A stretch of DNA of 7,832 bases, from the NCBI GenBank assembly GCA_938091475.1, contig CALLJI010000066.1, positions 1 to 7,832 on the forward strand, given 5' to 3'. Under the pieces are notes generated by a model that was not told the origin of the DNA, searched no databases, and saw only the letters and a program-made list of their open reading frames with translations. Shown piece after piece: positions 1 to 6,388 of the stretch. The stretch comes from an uncultured Caldimicrobium sp. GTDB lineage: Bacteria > Desulfobacterota > Thermodesulfobacteria > Thermodesulfobacteriales > Thermodesulfobacteriaceae. A program made the position numbers and the translations under genes. Positions within the stretch are counted from its first letter, which is position 1, and the number at the start of each line of letters is the position of its first letter.

Positions 1-693
1 AAAGATGCCATAAATGAAGCTTTAAGAGATTGGGTGACAAATGTTAAAGACACCTTTTATGTGATTGGCTCTGTAGTTGGGCCTCATCCCTACCCCAAAA
101 TAGTCAGAGATTTTCAAAGCATTATTGGCAAAGAAGTTCACAAGCAACTTATAAAAAAGGAAGGACGGCTACCGGATTACATTATTGCTTGTGTAGGTGG
201 TGGATCAAATGCTATGGGAATCTTTTACCCTTTTGCTAAATACCCACAAGTCAAATTAATCGGCGTTGAAGCAGCAGGGCATGGCTTAGACTCGGATAAA
301 CACTCAGCTACCCTAACTGCTGGTTCACCGGGAGTTTTGCACGGTATGCTAACCTATCTTTTACAAGATAAGGTTGGGCAAATCAAAGGAGCACATTCTA
401 TCGCTCCAGGCCTTGATTATCCGGGAGTTGGGCCTGAACATGCTTTTTTTAAAGAGTCAGGCAGAGCTGAATATGTAGCTATAGGAGACGGAGAGGCCCT
501 TGAAGCTTTTCAAAAACTTTCTGAAATAGAGGGTGTTATACCTGCCTTAGAGTCTTCACACGCCATAGCCTACCTTTTAAAAGAAGCAAAGAATCTCCCA
601 GCTGGCAGTATAGTGGTGTTAAATTTGTCAGGCCGAGGAGATAAAGATGTAGCTCAGGTAAAAGAATATTTAGAAACGGGTAAACTTCCCTAA
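1..693 (+). CDS. trpB: Tryptophan synthase beta chain, 3' part (5' end outside window)
   Basis: This is the C-terminal 230 residues of TrpB, the PLP enzyme that condenses indole with L-serine to give tryptophan in the cytoplasmic alpha2beta2 complex. The frame is open from base 1: it reads [14 protein letters not shown] before the first possible internal start at 34, and those residues are typical TrpB, so the gene is cut by the window edge rather than starting at 34. Visible landmarks are GPHPYP, the PLP-phosphate loop [10 protein letters not shown] (GGGSNA at about residues 66-71 of the fragment), ESSHAIAYL with the family's conserved Glu, and the C-terminal [10 protein letters not shown] motif with the Ser that contacts the PLP ring nitrogen. 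The Schiff-base lysine lies upstream, outside the window. The stop is 4 bp before trpA, as expected for a coupled trpBA pair. No frameshift or missing motif is seen in this part. Confidence 0.97.
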   Translation, partial: KDAINEALRDWVTNVKDTFYVIGSVVGPHPYPKIVRDFQSIIGKEVHKQLIKKEGRLPDYIIACVGGGSNAMGIFYPFAKYPQVKLIGVEAAGHGLDSDKHSATLTAGSPGVLHGMLTYLLQDKVGQIKGAHSIAPGLDYPGVGPEHAFFKESGRAEYVAIGDGEALEAFQKLSEIEGVIPALESSHAIAYLLKEAKNLPAGSIVVLNLSGRGDKDVAQVKEYLETGKLP

Positions 694-697
694 TCCT

Positions 698-1498
698 ATG
701 ATAGGCAAAAAACTTATAGAAAAAGCCTTTAATAACTTCAAAAGGGAAAATAAAATTGCTCTTATCCCGTATATAACAGCCTTTGATCCTAATAAAGAAG
801 CCACCTTGGATTTTCTCAAAAATTTAGCCTCAGCCGAGCCTCTCTGTATAGAACTTGGATTTCCCTTTTCTGACCCCGTAGCAGACGGACCGACCATTCA
901 AAAGGCTATGGTGAGAGCCTTAAAAAATCGTCCTACCTTTGAAGATTATCTGGAAATTGTATCAAAATTTAAGGAGCACTTCCCAGACACACCTATAGTG
1001 TGTATGACTTACTATAATATTCTTTATAGATATGGTTTAGAAAAGTGTGTAGAAAGCGCTGTAGAGGCAAAACTTGATGGATTTATTGTACCTGATTTAC
1101 CTATGGAAGAGGCAACACCCTGGATCAAAATAACAAAAAAAACACCCCTTGCCACCATCTTTCTCGCAGCTCCTACTTCCTCTGACGAGCGCATTAAAAG
1201 GTTAGCTAAGCTAACTCAGGGCTTTCTTTATTATATATCCCTTACCGGTATTACTGGGGCAAGAGATAAGTTGCCAGCTGAACTTAAGGATCGCTTAATT
1301 TCTCTAAAATCACTTACCAAAAAACCTATAGCGGTAGGTTTCGGCATTTCTAAACCAGAGCATATAAATCTTTTGAAATCTTATGCGGATGCCTTTGTAG
1401 TGGGCAGTGCCTTAGTGAATATTATAGAAAAGAAAAAAAATAGGGCTGGAAAAGAGCTATATCAATTTTTAAAAGCACTCAAAAATGAAAATCCTTAA
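698..1498 (+). CDS. trpA: Tryptophan synthase alpha chain
   Basis: TrpA (266 aa, normal length) is the TIM-barrel subunit that splits indole-3-glycerol phosphate and channels indole to TrpB. The signature IELGFPFSDPVADGPTIQ is present and contains both catalytic acids: Glu52 (E. coli Glu49) and Asp63 (E. coli Asp60). The loop YYISLTGITGAR (about 178-189) is the variant of the YxSRxGVTG segment that closes over the active site. The phosphate-binding strands VGFGIS (213-218) and VVGSALV (234-240) follow. The ATG at 698 lies 4 bp after the trpB stop. No good Shine-Dalgarno precedes it, so translation probably depends on ribosomes finishing trpB. The 3' end overlaps aroB by 14 bp. The protein is lysine-rich, as expected for a thermophile. 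The assignment is secure from both motifs and context. Confidence 0.97.
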   Translation: MIGKKLIEKAFNNFKRENKIALIPYITAFDPNKEATLDFLKNLASAEPLCIELGFPFSDPVADGPTIQKAMVRALKNRPTFEDYLEIVSKFKEHFPDTPIVCMTYYNILYRYGLEKCVESAVEAKLDGFIVPDLPMEEATPWIKITKKTPLATIFLAAPTSSDERIKRLAKLTQGFLYYISLTGITGARDKLPAELKDRLISLKSLTKKPIAVGFGISKPEHINLLKSYADAFVVGSALVNIIEKKKNRAGKELYQFLKALKNENP

Positions 1499-2573
1499 TG
1501 TAAAGACCAAACCTCCCTATCAAATTCTCATAGGTGAAAATATCTTACCAATTCTTACAGAAGACCTTTCTACTAACCAAAAGCACGGAAAAATTGCCAT
1601 AATTTCAGATAGCAAAGTTGAGAAGCTTTATGGCGAGAAGATTTTAGAGATCCTTTTAGAAAAAGGTTTAAAGGCTGAAATATTTTCTTTCCCCGAGGGT
1701 GAAGAGTCCAAGAATATAAACACTGTAGTAGAATTAGCAAGATCTATGCTTCAAAGGGGATACGATAGAAAAGATTTAATAGTAGCCTTAGGGGGTGGGG
1801 TAGTAGGAGACATTGCAGGTTTTTTGGCAAGTATCTATTTAAGGGGTATCCCCTATGTACAAGTTCCTACTACACTTTTATCTCAGGTAGACTCATCCGT
1901 AGGAGGAAAGACTGGAGTTGATCTGCCAGAGGGAAAAAACCTATTAGGAACCTTTTATCAACCTACCAAGGTTTATATAGATGTAAAATTTTTAAATTCT
2001 TTACCTTTAATTGAACTTAAAAATGGGTTGGCAGAGGTAATAAAATACGGTTGTATTTTAAAAAGAGGCCTTTTCAATTTTCTAAAAAAACTTGGAAAGG
2101 AGATTTATAAGCTTAATTCTGCCCATTTTGAATATATAATTTTTCAAAGCGTAGCTACTAAGGCAAAAATTGTAACCTTAGATGAGAAAGAAGCAGGGCT
2201 TAGGCGAGTATTAAATTTTGGACATACCCTTGGTCATGCCCTTGAGGCTATAAGCAATTATAAAGTTCCCCATGGAATGGCTGTGGCAGTGGGTATGTTA
2301 ATTGAGGCCAAATTGTCTGAAATTTTAAGAGTAAATGAGGAACCCCTCTACAAACCTATAAAAAATCTACTTCAATCTCTGGAAATACCTTGGAGAATAA
2401 GTCAATTAGACTTAAAACTTGAATCGGAGCAATTACTCTCCCTGATCTCAAAGGATAAAAAGGTGTGGAAGGGCCTATTAACTATAGTGCTCCTTAAAAG
2501 AATAGGGAAATATCACTTTTTAGAGAACCCACCTACGGAAGCTTTACTTGAGGCCATAGATTTTTGTTACTAA
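1485..2573 (+). CDS. aroB: 3-Dehydroquinate synthase
   Basis: AroB (362 aa, full length) converts DAHP to 3-dehydroquinate, the second step of the shikimate pathway, using NAD+ and a divalent metal. The NAD-binding region ALGGGVVGDIAGF (101-113) is followed by VPTTLLSQVDSSVGGKTGVD and GKNLLGTFYQP. The metal ligands are Glu184 (in GLAEVIKYG), His247 (in NFGHTLGHALE) and His263 (in VPHGMAVAVGM). SKDKKVWKG near the C-terminus is also typical. The start at 1485 lies inside the end of trpA in another frame, giving a 14-bp overlap. No clear Shine-Dalgarno is seen, so translational coupling to trpA is inferred. Sitting beside trpBA, it supplies precursor for the pathway that ends in tryptophan. All key residues are present and no anomalies are seen. 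Confidence 0.97.
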   Translation: MKILNVKTKPPYQILIGENILPILTEDLSTNQKHGKIAIISDSKVEKLYGEKILEILLEKGLKAEIFSFPEGEESKNINTVVELARSMLQRGYDRKDLIVALGGGVVGDIAGFLASIYLRGIPYVQVPTTLLSQVDSSVGGKTGVDLPEGKNLLGTFYQPTKVYIDVKFLNSLPLIELKNGLAEVIKYGCILKRGLFNFLKKLGKEIYKLNSAHFEYIIFQSVATKAKIVTLDEKEAGLRRVLNFGHTLGHALEAISNYKVPHGMAVAVGMLIEAKLSEILRVNEEPLYKPIKNLLQSLEIPWRISQLDLKLESEQLLSLISKDKKVWKGLLTIVLLKRIGKYHFLENPPTEALLEAIDFCY

Positions 2574-2584
2574 AGGGATAAGTT

Positions 2585-3451
2585 ATGGCAGAGGATCTTA
2601 TAAAAAATCTTTTTCAAAAGATAAAAGGAAATCCCTTTTACAAGGTTTCAGCTTCAGGCAATGATTTTATTGTTTATCTTAATTTTGACGGCAAAATTAG
2701 TTTAGAAGAAGGACAGGTTTTAGCTCAAAGACTTTGCAGACCTAAATTTAGTGTTTTTGCAGATGGTTTTATAATGATAGAAAAGCCGGCTCACCCTCAA
2801 GCAATGTTTTCTTGGAAATTTTATAATTCTGATGGATCCATTGCGGAAATGTGTGGAAATGGAGCAAGATCAGTGGCAAGACTTTTGTATGAACTTTCTT
2901 TGGTGAAAGAACCCTTTTATTTAGAAACTCTAGCAGGTATAATCTATGCAGAAGTGAATGGAAAACGAGTAAAGGTATCTCTAGGTAAACCTTCAAATCT
3001 AAAGTTAGACATAACTCTCCGCACAGACTATGATTGGGTTATGGGACATTTTGTAAATACAGGAGTCCCCCATATAGTTTTATTTTGGGAAGATATAGAA
3101 TCAGCCCCTGTTGAGAAGATAGGGCCAAAAATTCGATATCATGAACTTTTTAAGCCTGCAGGAACTAATGTAAATTTTATAGAATTAATAAACACTGATG
3201 GAGAGAAATATCTCAAAATAAGAACATACGAAAGAGGTGTAGAAGGCGAAACCTTAGCCTGCGGCACCGGTGCAGCAGCTTCAGCTTATATAGCTTATAA
3301 GTTGGGTTTAATAAAACCTCCTGTTAAATTATATACAAAGGGTGGGGAAATTTTAAGTGTGGATATTACCCCTCAGGAGGAAGTGGTATATTTAGAGGGA
3401 GATACAGGTTTCCTTTTCCAATTTTACATATATGAAGACGCACTCTATTAG
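2585..3451 (+). CDS. dapF: Diaminopimelate epimerase
   Basis: DapF (288 aa) interconverts LL- and meso-diaminopimelate, the precursor of lysine and of the peptidoglycan cross-link, by a cofactor-free two-cysteine mechanism. Both catalytic cysteines are visible: Cys90 in GSIAEMCGNGARS and Cys226 in ETLACGTGAAAS. Other landmarks are SASGNDFIV (22-30, matching the usual GLGNDF loop), NTGVPHIV (158-165), GTNVNF (193-198) and ERGVEGETLACGTG. ERGVEGETL has one extra residue compared with the usual ERGVGETL. The first 15 residues or so extend beyond the common N-terminus. The ATG at 2585 is preceded by AAGGGA (2573-2578) at a workable distance, which overlaps the aroB stop and supports this start. 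The gene lies 11 bp after aroB and 24 bp before dapA, grouping two DAP-pathway genes together. Confidence 0.96.
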   Translation: MAEDLIKNLFQKIKGNPFYKVSASGNDFIVYLNFDGKISLEEGQVLAQRLCRPKFSVFADGFIMIEKPAHPQAMFSWKFYNSDGSIAEMCGNGARSVARLLYELSLVKEPFYLETLAGIIYAEVNGKRVKVSLGKPSNLKLDITLRTDYDWVMGHFVNTGVPHIVLFWEDIESAPVEKIGPKIRYHELFKPAGTNVNFIELINTDGEKYLKIRTYERGVEGETLACGTGAAASAYIAYKLGLIKPPVKLYTKGGEILSVDITPQEEVVYLEGDTGFLFQFYIYEDALY

Positions 3452-3474
3452 TAAACCTGCTAGGAGGAGGTTTA
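3452..3474 (+). promoter_or_regulatory. Strong ribosome binding site within a small hairpin before dapA
   Basis: GGAGGAGG (3463-3470) lies 5 nt before the dapA ATG at 3476, the strongest Shine-Dalgarno in the biosynthetic block. It sits in a perfect 7-bp inverted repeat: TAAACCT (3452-3458) can pair with AGGTTTA (3468-3474), leaving a 9-nt loop that exposes TAGGAGG. The repeat is plain in the sequence. Whether it tunes dapA translation is inference. The loop still presents a usable anti-SD match, so it may have little effect. Confidence 0.5.
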
Positions 3475-3475
3475 T

Positions 3476-4366
3476 ATGGAAGTTAAAGAGAAATTACAAG
3501 GATCAATAGTAGCTTTAGTCACTCCTTTTAAGGATGGGAAAATTGATGAAGAATCTTTTAGAAATCTCATAAGATGGCATTTAAAGGAAGGTACCCATGG
3601 CCTTCTTGTGTCAGGCACAACGGGTGAAGCAGCTACTTTAACCAAAGAGGAAAAGAAGCGCCTTTTTGAAATCGCTATGGAAGAAGCCTATGGGAAAGTT
3701 CCCCTCATAGCTGGTACAGGAACAAATGATACCCAGAAAACTTTAGAATTATCCCTAATGGCTAAAGAAGTGGGAATGGATGCACTCTTGATTGTTACTC
3801 CCTACTACAACAAACCTACACAAAAAGGCTTGTATGAGCATTACAAATGGTTAGCTGAAAAGGTTCAAATGCCTATTATTTTGTATAATGTGCCAGGAAG
3901 AACTGCTGTTAATTTATTGCCTGAAACTACCGCTCAACTTTCAGAAATTGACTATATTGTAGCGATAAAAGAGGCCTGTGGAGATTTGAGGCAAATTAGT
4001 GAACTCAAACTTAAATGTAGAGAAGACTTTATTATTTTATCAGGGGATGATTTTACTGCTTTTCCCACCATGGCTCTGGGTGGGCGTGGAGTAATATCTG
4101 TGGCAGCAAATATAGTTCCAAGAGAAATGGCTGAGCTTATGGAAACAGCATTACATGGAAATTATAAAAGAGCTTTAGATCTTCATTTATATCTGTACCC
4201 AATTTTTAAGATATTATTTATTGAAACAAATCCTGTTCCTGCAAAGGAGGCGCTTTATCTAATGGGCTTAATAAATAGTGCTGAGGTTAGGCTTCCTTTA
4301 ACTAATTTATCAGAAAATTCCTCTAAACAATTAAAAGAAGTGCTTAAAAGTTACAAGCTAATTTGA
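3476..4366 (+). CDS. dapA: 4-Hydroxy-tetrahydrodipicolinate synthase
   Basis: DapA (296 aa, normal length) condenses pyruvate with L-aspartate-4-semialdehyde, the committed step to diaminopimelate and lysine. It is a cytoplasmic TIM-barrel aldolase. The Schiff-base lysine is Lys165 in IVAIKEACGD. The catalytic triad is visible as Thr48/49 in SGTTGEAATL, Tyr111 in TPYYNKPTQ and Tyr137 in LYNVPGRT, where Arg142 binds the substrate carboxylate. GVISVAANIVP is the usual late-barrel motif. The start has an excellent Shine-Dalgarno 5 nt upstream. The gene follows dapF closely and ends in TGA at 4364-4366. The final A of that stop is also the first base of the 18-bp palindrome containing the parS site. 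The next gene is in the same reading frame beyond that single stop. Confidence 0.97.
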   Translation: MEVKEKLQGSIVALVTPFKDGKIDEESFRNLIRWHLKEGTHGLLVSGTTGEAATLTKEEKKRLFEIAMEEAYGKVPLIAGTGTNDTQKTLELSLMAKEVGMDALLIVTPYYNKPTQKGLYEHYKWLAEKVQMPIILYNVPGRTAVNLLPETTAQLSEIDYIVAIKEACGDLRQISELKLKCREDFIILSGDDFTAFPTMALGGRGVISVAANIVPREMAELMETALHGNYKRALDLHLYLYPIFKILFIETNPVPAKEALYLMGLINSAEVRLPLTNLSENSSKQLKEVLKSYKLI

Positions 4367-4382
4367 TGTTCCACGTGGAACA
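4367..4382. other. parS: parS, ParB-binding centromere-like site
   Basis: TGTTCCACGTGGAACA is a perfect 16-bp palindrome, extended to 18 bp by A4366 and T4383. Chromosomal parS sites follow the consensus TGTTNCACGTGNAACA, and this sequence matches it fully. ParB loads at such sites, spreads along the DNA and directs origin segregation with ParA and SMC. It occupies almost the whole gap between the dapA stop and the GTG start of the Crp/Fnr gene. I saw no second CACGTG core in the window. The alternative, an operator for the adjacent regulator, is less likely because that protein's recognition helix suggests an FNR-type TTGAT half-site. Confidence 0.88.
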
Positions 4383-4384
4383 TT

Positions 4385-5068
4385 GTGAAGGATAGAGTTC
4401 AGCTTCTACAGGTTTTGAAAGATAGTTTATATTTCAAAGGTCTTTCTGAAAATGTAATAACAGAAATTTCTCAGATTGCTGTAGTAAAAAGTTTTGCAAA
4501 GGGACAAGAGATCTTTGGGGAGGGGGATAAGGCCTTAGGTTTCTATCTGATATTAGAGGGTTTAGTAAAAATTTACAAACTCTCCTCAAAGGGCAAAGAG
4601 CAGATTATACATATTTTAGGAGTGGGGGATATTTTTGCTGAAATTGTCCTTGCCGGTATAGAAAGATACCCAGCCTATGCCCAAGCTCTTACGAAGTGTA
4701 AGGTAGCTTTTTTTGAGAGATTAAGTTTTTTAAAATTAATACAAAACAAACCAGAGCTTGCCCTAAGTATAATTGGTCTCTTTGCTTTAAAATTAAGAAG
4801 TTTGCTTAAAAGTATAGATACCCTAACTCTTAAAGAGGCACGAGAGCGGCTTATAACTTATTTATGGGAATTATCGGATGAGGGTAAGAAGGAAAGTTTT
4901 AGTTTAGAAGTAAATAAATCGCATCTGGCTCTTTTATTAGGTATTACTCCGGAGACTCTCTCAAGGTTATTTCAAAAATTTAAAGAGGAAGGGCTATTAG
5001 AAATTAAACAAAGAAGAATTAGACTATTAAATTTACCTCAATGGAGGTCATTACTTCAACAATTTTAA
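4385..5068 (+). CDS. Crp/Fnr-family transcriptional regulator
   Basis: This 227-aa protein has the two-domain layout of the Crp/Fnr family. A cyclic-nucleotide-type beta-roll sensor occupies about 13-125 (landmarks KGQEIFGEGDKALGFYLILEG and GVGDIFAEI), then a dimerisation helix and a winged helix-turn-helix at about 150-215. The recognition helix TPETLSRLFQKF carries the E-x-x-S-R pattern of FNR/DNR-like proteins, which bind TTGAT-N4-ATCAA-type sites. The N-terminal cysteine cluster of a [4Fe-4S] FNR is absent; the only Cys is about 105. The cAMP-contacting residues of true CRP are not evident, so the ligand is unknown; haem/NO/CO or redox sensing of the DNR type is possible. The GTG at 4385 is the only plausible start after the in-frame stop at 4364. 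Its weak GGAA Shine-Dalgarno is the right arm of parS. Targets cannot be told from this window. Confidence 0.9.
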   Translation: MKDRVQLLQVLKDSLYFKGLSENVITEISQIAVVKSFAKGQEIFGEGDKALGFYLILEGLVKIYKLSSKGKEQIIHILGVGDIFAEIVLAGIERYPAYAQALTKCKVAFFERLSFLKLIQNKPELALSIIGLFALKLRSLLKSIDTLTLKEARERLITYLWELSDEGKKESFSLEVNKSHLALLLGITPETLSRLFQKFKEEGLLEIKQRRIRLLNLPQWRSLLQQF

Positions 5069-5116
5069 GATATTAGTAGAGTTTGAAAAAAGTTTACTTT
5101 TAATTAGTGTAGACCT
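5069..5116 (+). promoter_or_regulatory. Leader of the restriction-modification genes; weak promoter candidate and tandem repeat
   Basis: This 48-bp AT-rich gap separates the Crp/Fnr gene from the methyltransferase. TTGAAA (5083-5088, 5 of 6 to the -35 consensus) is followed 16 bp later by TAGTGT (5105-5110), a poor -10. If used, transcription would start near the ATG at 5117, giving a leaderless message, which would fit the lack of a Shine-Dalgarno. Two copies of a similar word, ATTAGTAGA (5072-5080) and ATTAGTGTAGA (5103-5113), start 31 bp apart, about three helical turns. A weak AAAAG/CTTTT stem (5088-5101) is also present. All of this is suggestive only. Confidence 0.25.
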
Positions 5117-6388
5117 ATGAACAAAGCAAAAATAATTTTAGGCGATAGTAGATATATGAAGGAATTGAAAGATGGTGAAGTTGATTTAATCATAACTTCT
5201 CCCCCCTACTGGCATATTAAGGATTATGGCGTTTTTAAACAAATTGGTTATGGTCAAACGCTTCATACATACTTACAAGATCTATACCTTGTGTGGAAAG
5301 AATGCTTCAGAGTTCTTCGTAGTGGAGGTAGGATGTGTATAAATGTAGGGGACCAATTTTCAAGAGCTATCATCTATGGAAGATATAAGGTTATTCCTAT
5401 CCATGCTGAGATAATTGCACAGTGTGAGGACATAGGTTTTGACTATATGGGGGCTATCATATGGCAGAAAAAAACCACTATGAATACAACAGGTGGGGCT
5501 AATGTGATGGGATCATATCCATTTCCACCAAATGGAATAGTGGAGATTGATTATGAATTCATACTCATTTTTAAAAAACCTGGAAAAATTAAAAAAGTGA
5601 GTAAGACAATAAAGGAAATATCAAAGCTTACAAAGGAAGAATGGAAAGAATATTTTTCTGGGCATTGGCGGTTTTCAGGAGCAAAGCAAATCGGTCATGA
5701 GGCTATGTTTCCAGATGAATTGCCCAAGAGATTGATAAAAATGTTTTCTTTTGTAGGTGATACGATATTAGATCCATTTCTGGGGAGTGGAACAACTTTG
5801 AAGGTTGCCCTTGAATTAAATAGAAATGCTATTGGATATGAAATAAACAAAAATTTTTTACCAATTATAAAAGAAAAAATAGGATTAGAAGGAAAAATTT
5901 TTAGAAATTTAGATAAAGTTGAAATTATTGAACGAGAGGAGGAAGAGATTATACTTCCACCAATAAATTACATACCAAGAATTAAAGATGCAAAACCCCA
6001 AATTGATCCACAGAAATTTAATTTCAAAAGTGATAGACTTTTTAAGGTTATCAAAATTATAAACGAAGAAGTCATAAGGGTAGACACAGGTTTAGATGTA
6101 AAGTTTCTAGGAATAATAGTGAAGAAAAAAGAAGAGACACTTCAATATCTCCATCAATTTATTCTTGGTAGAGATATTTTTTTTAAATTTACTTCGAATG
6201 AGCTAATGGATAACACAGTTACGGCATATGTATATTTGAAAAATAAAATTTTTGTAAATTCTTATCTAATAAAATCTGGCTTAGCTATACCAGATTTTTC
6301 AATAGATCACAAGTATAAAGAAAAATTTATTAAACTCTGGGAGGTTGTAAAAAGTGGCAAAGGAGTGGATACTAAACATAGCTACTAA
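5117..6388 (+). CDS. Beta-class site-specific DNA methyltransferase with SNase-like C-terminal domain
   Basis: This 423-aa enzyme should transfer methyl from S-adenosylmethionine to a base in its recognition site and protect DNA from the adjacent endonuclease. Motif IV, TSPPYW (27-32), comes early and the SAM-binding motif DPFLGSGTTLKVALELNR (219-236) comes late, which is the beta-class order. SPPY, rather than DPPY, points to N4-cytosine methylation. The likely target-recognition region is about 115-200. Residues about 306-417 form a second domain resembling staphylococcal nuclease: KVIKIINEEVIRVDTG, VKFLGI, TAYVYLKNKIFVNSYLIKSGLA and a final helix ending SGKG. The SNase catalytic Asp, both Arg and Glu are not conserved (NEEV replaces DGDT, VKFLGII replaces VRLLGID, no DxYGR), so it is probably a DNA-binding module. 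ATG 5117 fits the usual beta-class N-terminus although no Shine-Dalgarno is seen. The pairing suggests CTAG as target. Confidence 0.9.
   Translation: MNKAKIILGDSRYMKELKDGEVDLIITSPPYWHIKDYGVFKQIGYGQTLHTYLQDLYLVWKECFRVLRSGGRMCINVGDQFSRAIIYGRYKVIPIHAEIIAQCEDIGFDYMGAIIWQKKTTMNTTGGANVMGSYPFPPNGIVEIDYEFILIFKKPGKIKKVSKTIKEISKLTKEEWKEYFSGHWRFSGAKQIGHEAMFPDELPKRLIKMFSFVGDTILDPFLGSGTTLKVALELNRNAIGYEINKNFLPIIKEKIGLEGKIFRNLDKVEIIEREEEEIILPPINYIPRIKDAKPQIDPQKFNFKSDRLFKVIKIINEEVIRVDTGLDVKFLGIIVKKKEETLQYLHQFILGRDIFFKFTSNELMDNTVTAYVYLKNKIFVNSYLIKSGLAIPDFSIDHKYKEKFIKLWEVVKSGKGVDTKHSY
6339..6345 (+). promoter_or_regulatory. Ribosome binding site for the restriction endonuclease, inside the methyltransferase gene
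   Basis: GGGAGGT lies 8 nt before GTG 6354 and decides that start. The site is embedded in methyltransferase codons in a different frame, so the endonuclease has its own strong initiation signal even though its message overlaps the methyltransferase by 35 bp. Confidence 0.7.

Noticed and set aside
34..693. GTG at 34 as the start of a shorter trpB
   Set aside because: The frame is open to base 1 and the residues before 34 are typical TrpB, so the gene is simply cut by the window edge.
670..897. Minus-strand open frame of 75 codons across the trpB-trpA junction
   Set aside because: It lies antisense to well-supported trpA codons and its product has no recognisable motif; a shadow frame.
2769..2996. 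Minus-strand open frame of 75 codons inside dapF
   Set aside because: Antisense to the Cys90 region of dapF; low-complexity Leu-rich product typical of shadow frames.
5083..5101. Rho-independent terminator between the Crp/Fnr gene and the methyltransferase
   Set aside because: The only stem is AAAAG/CTTTT, with one G-C pair and no adequate U-run after it; too weak to call.
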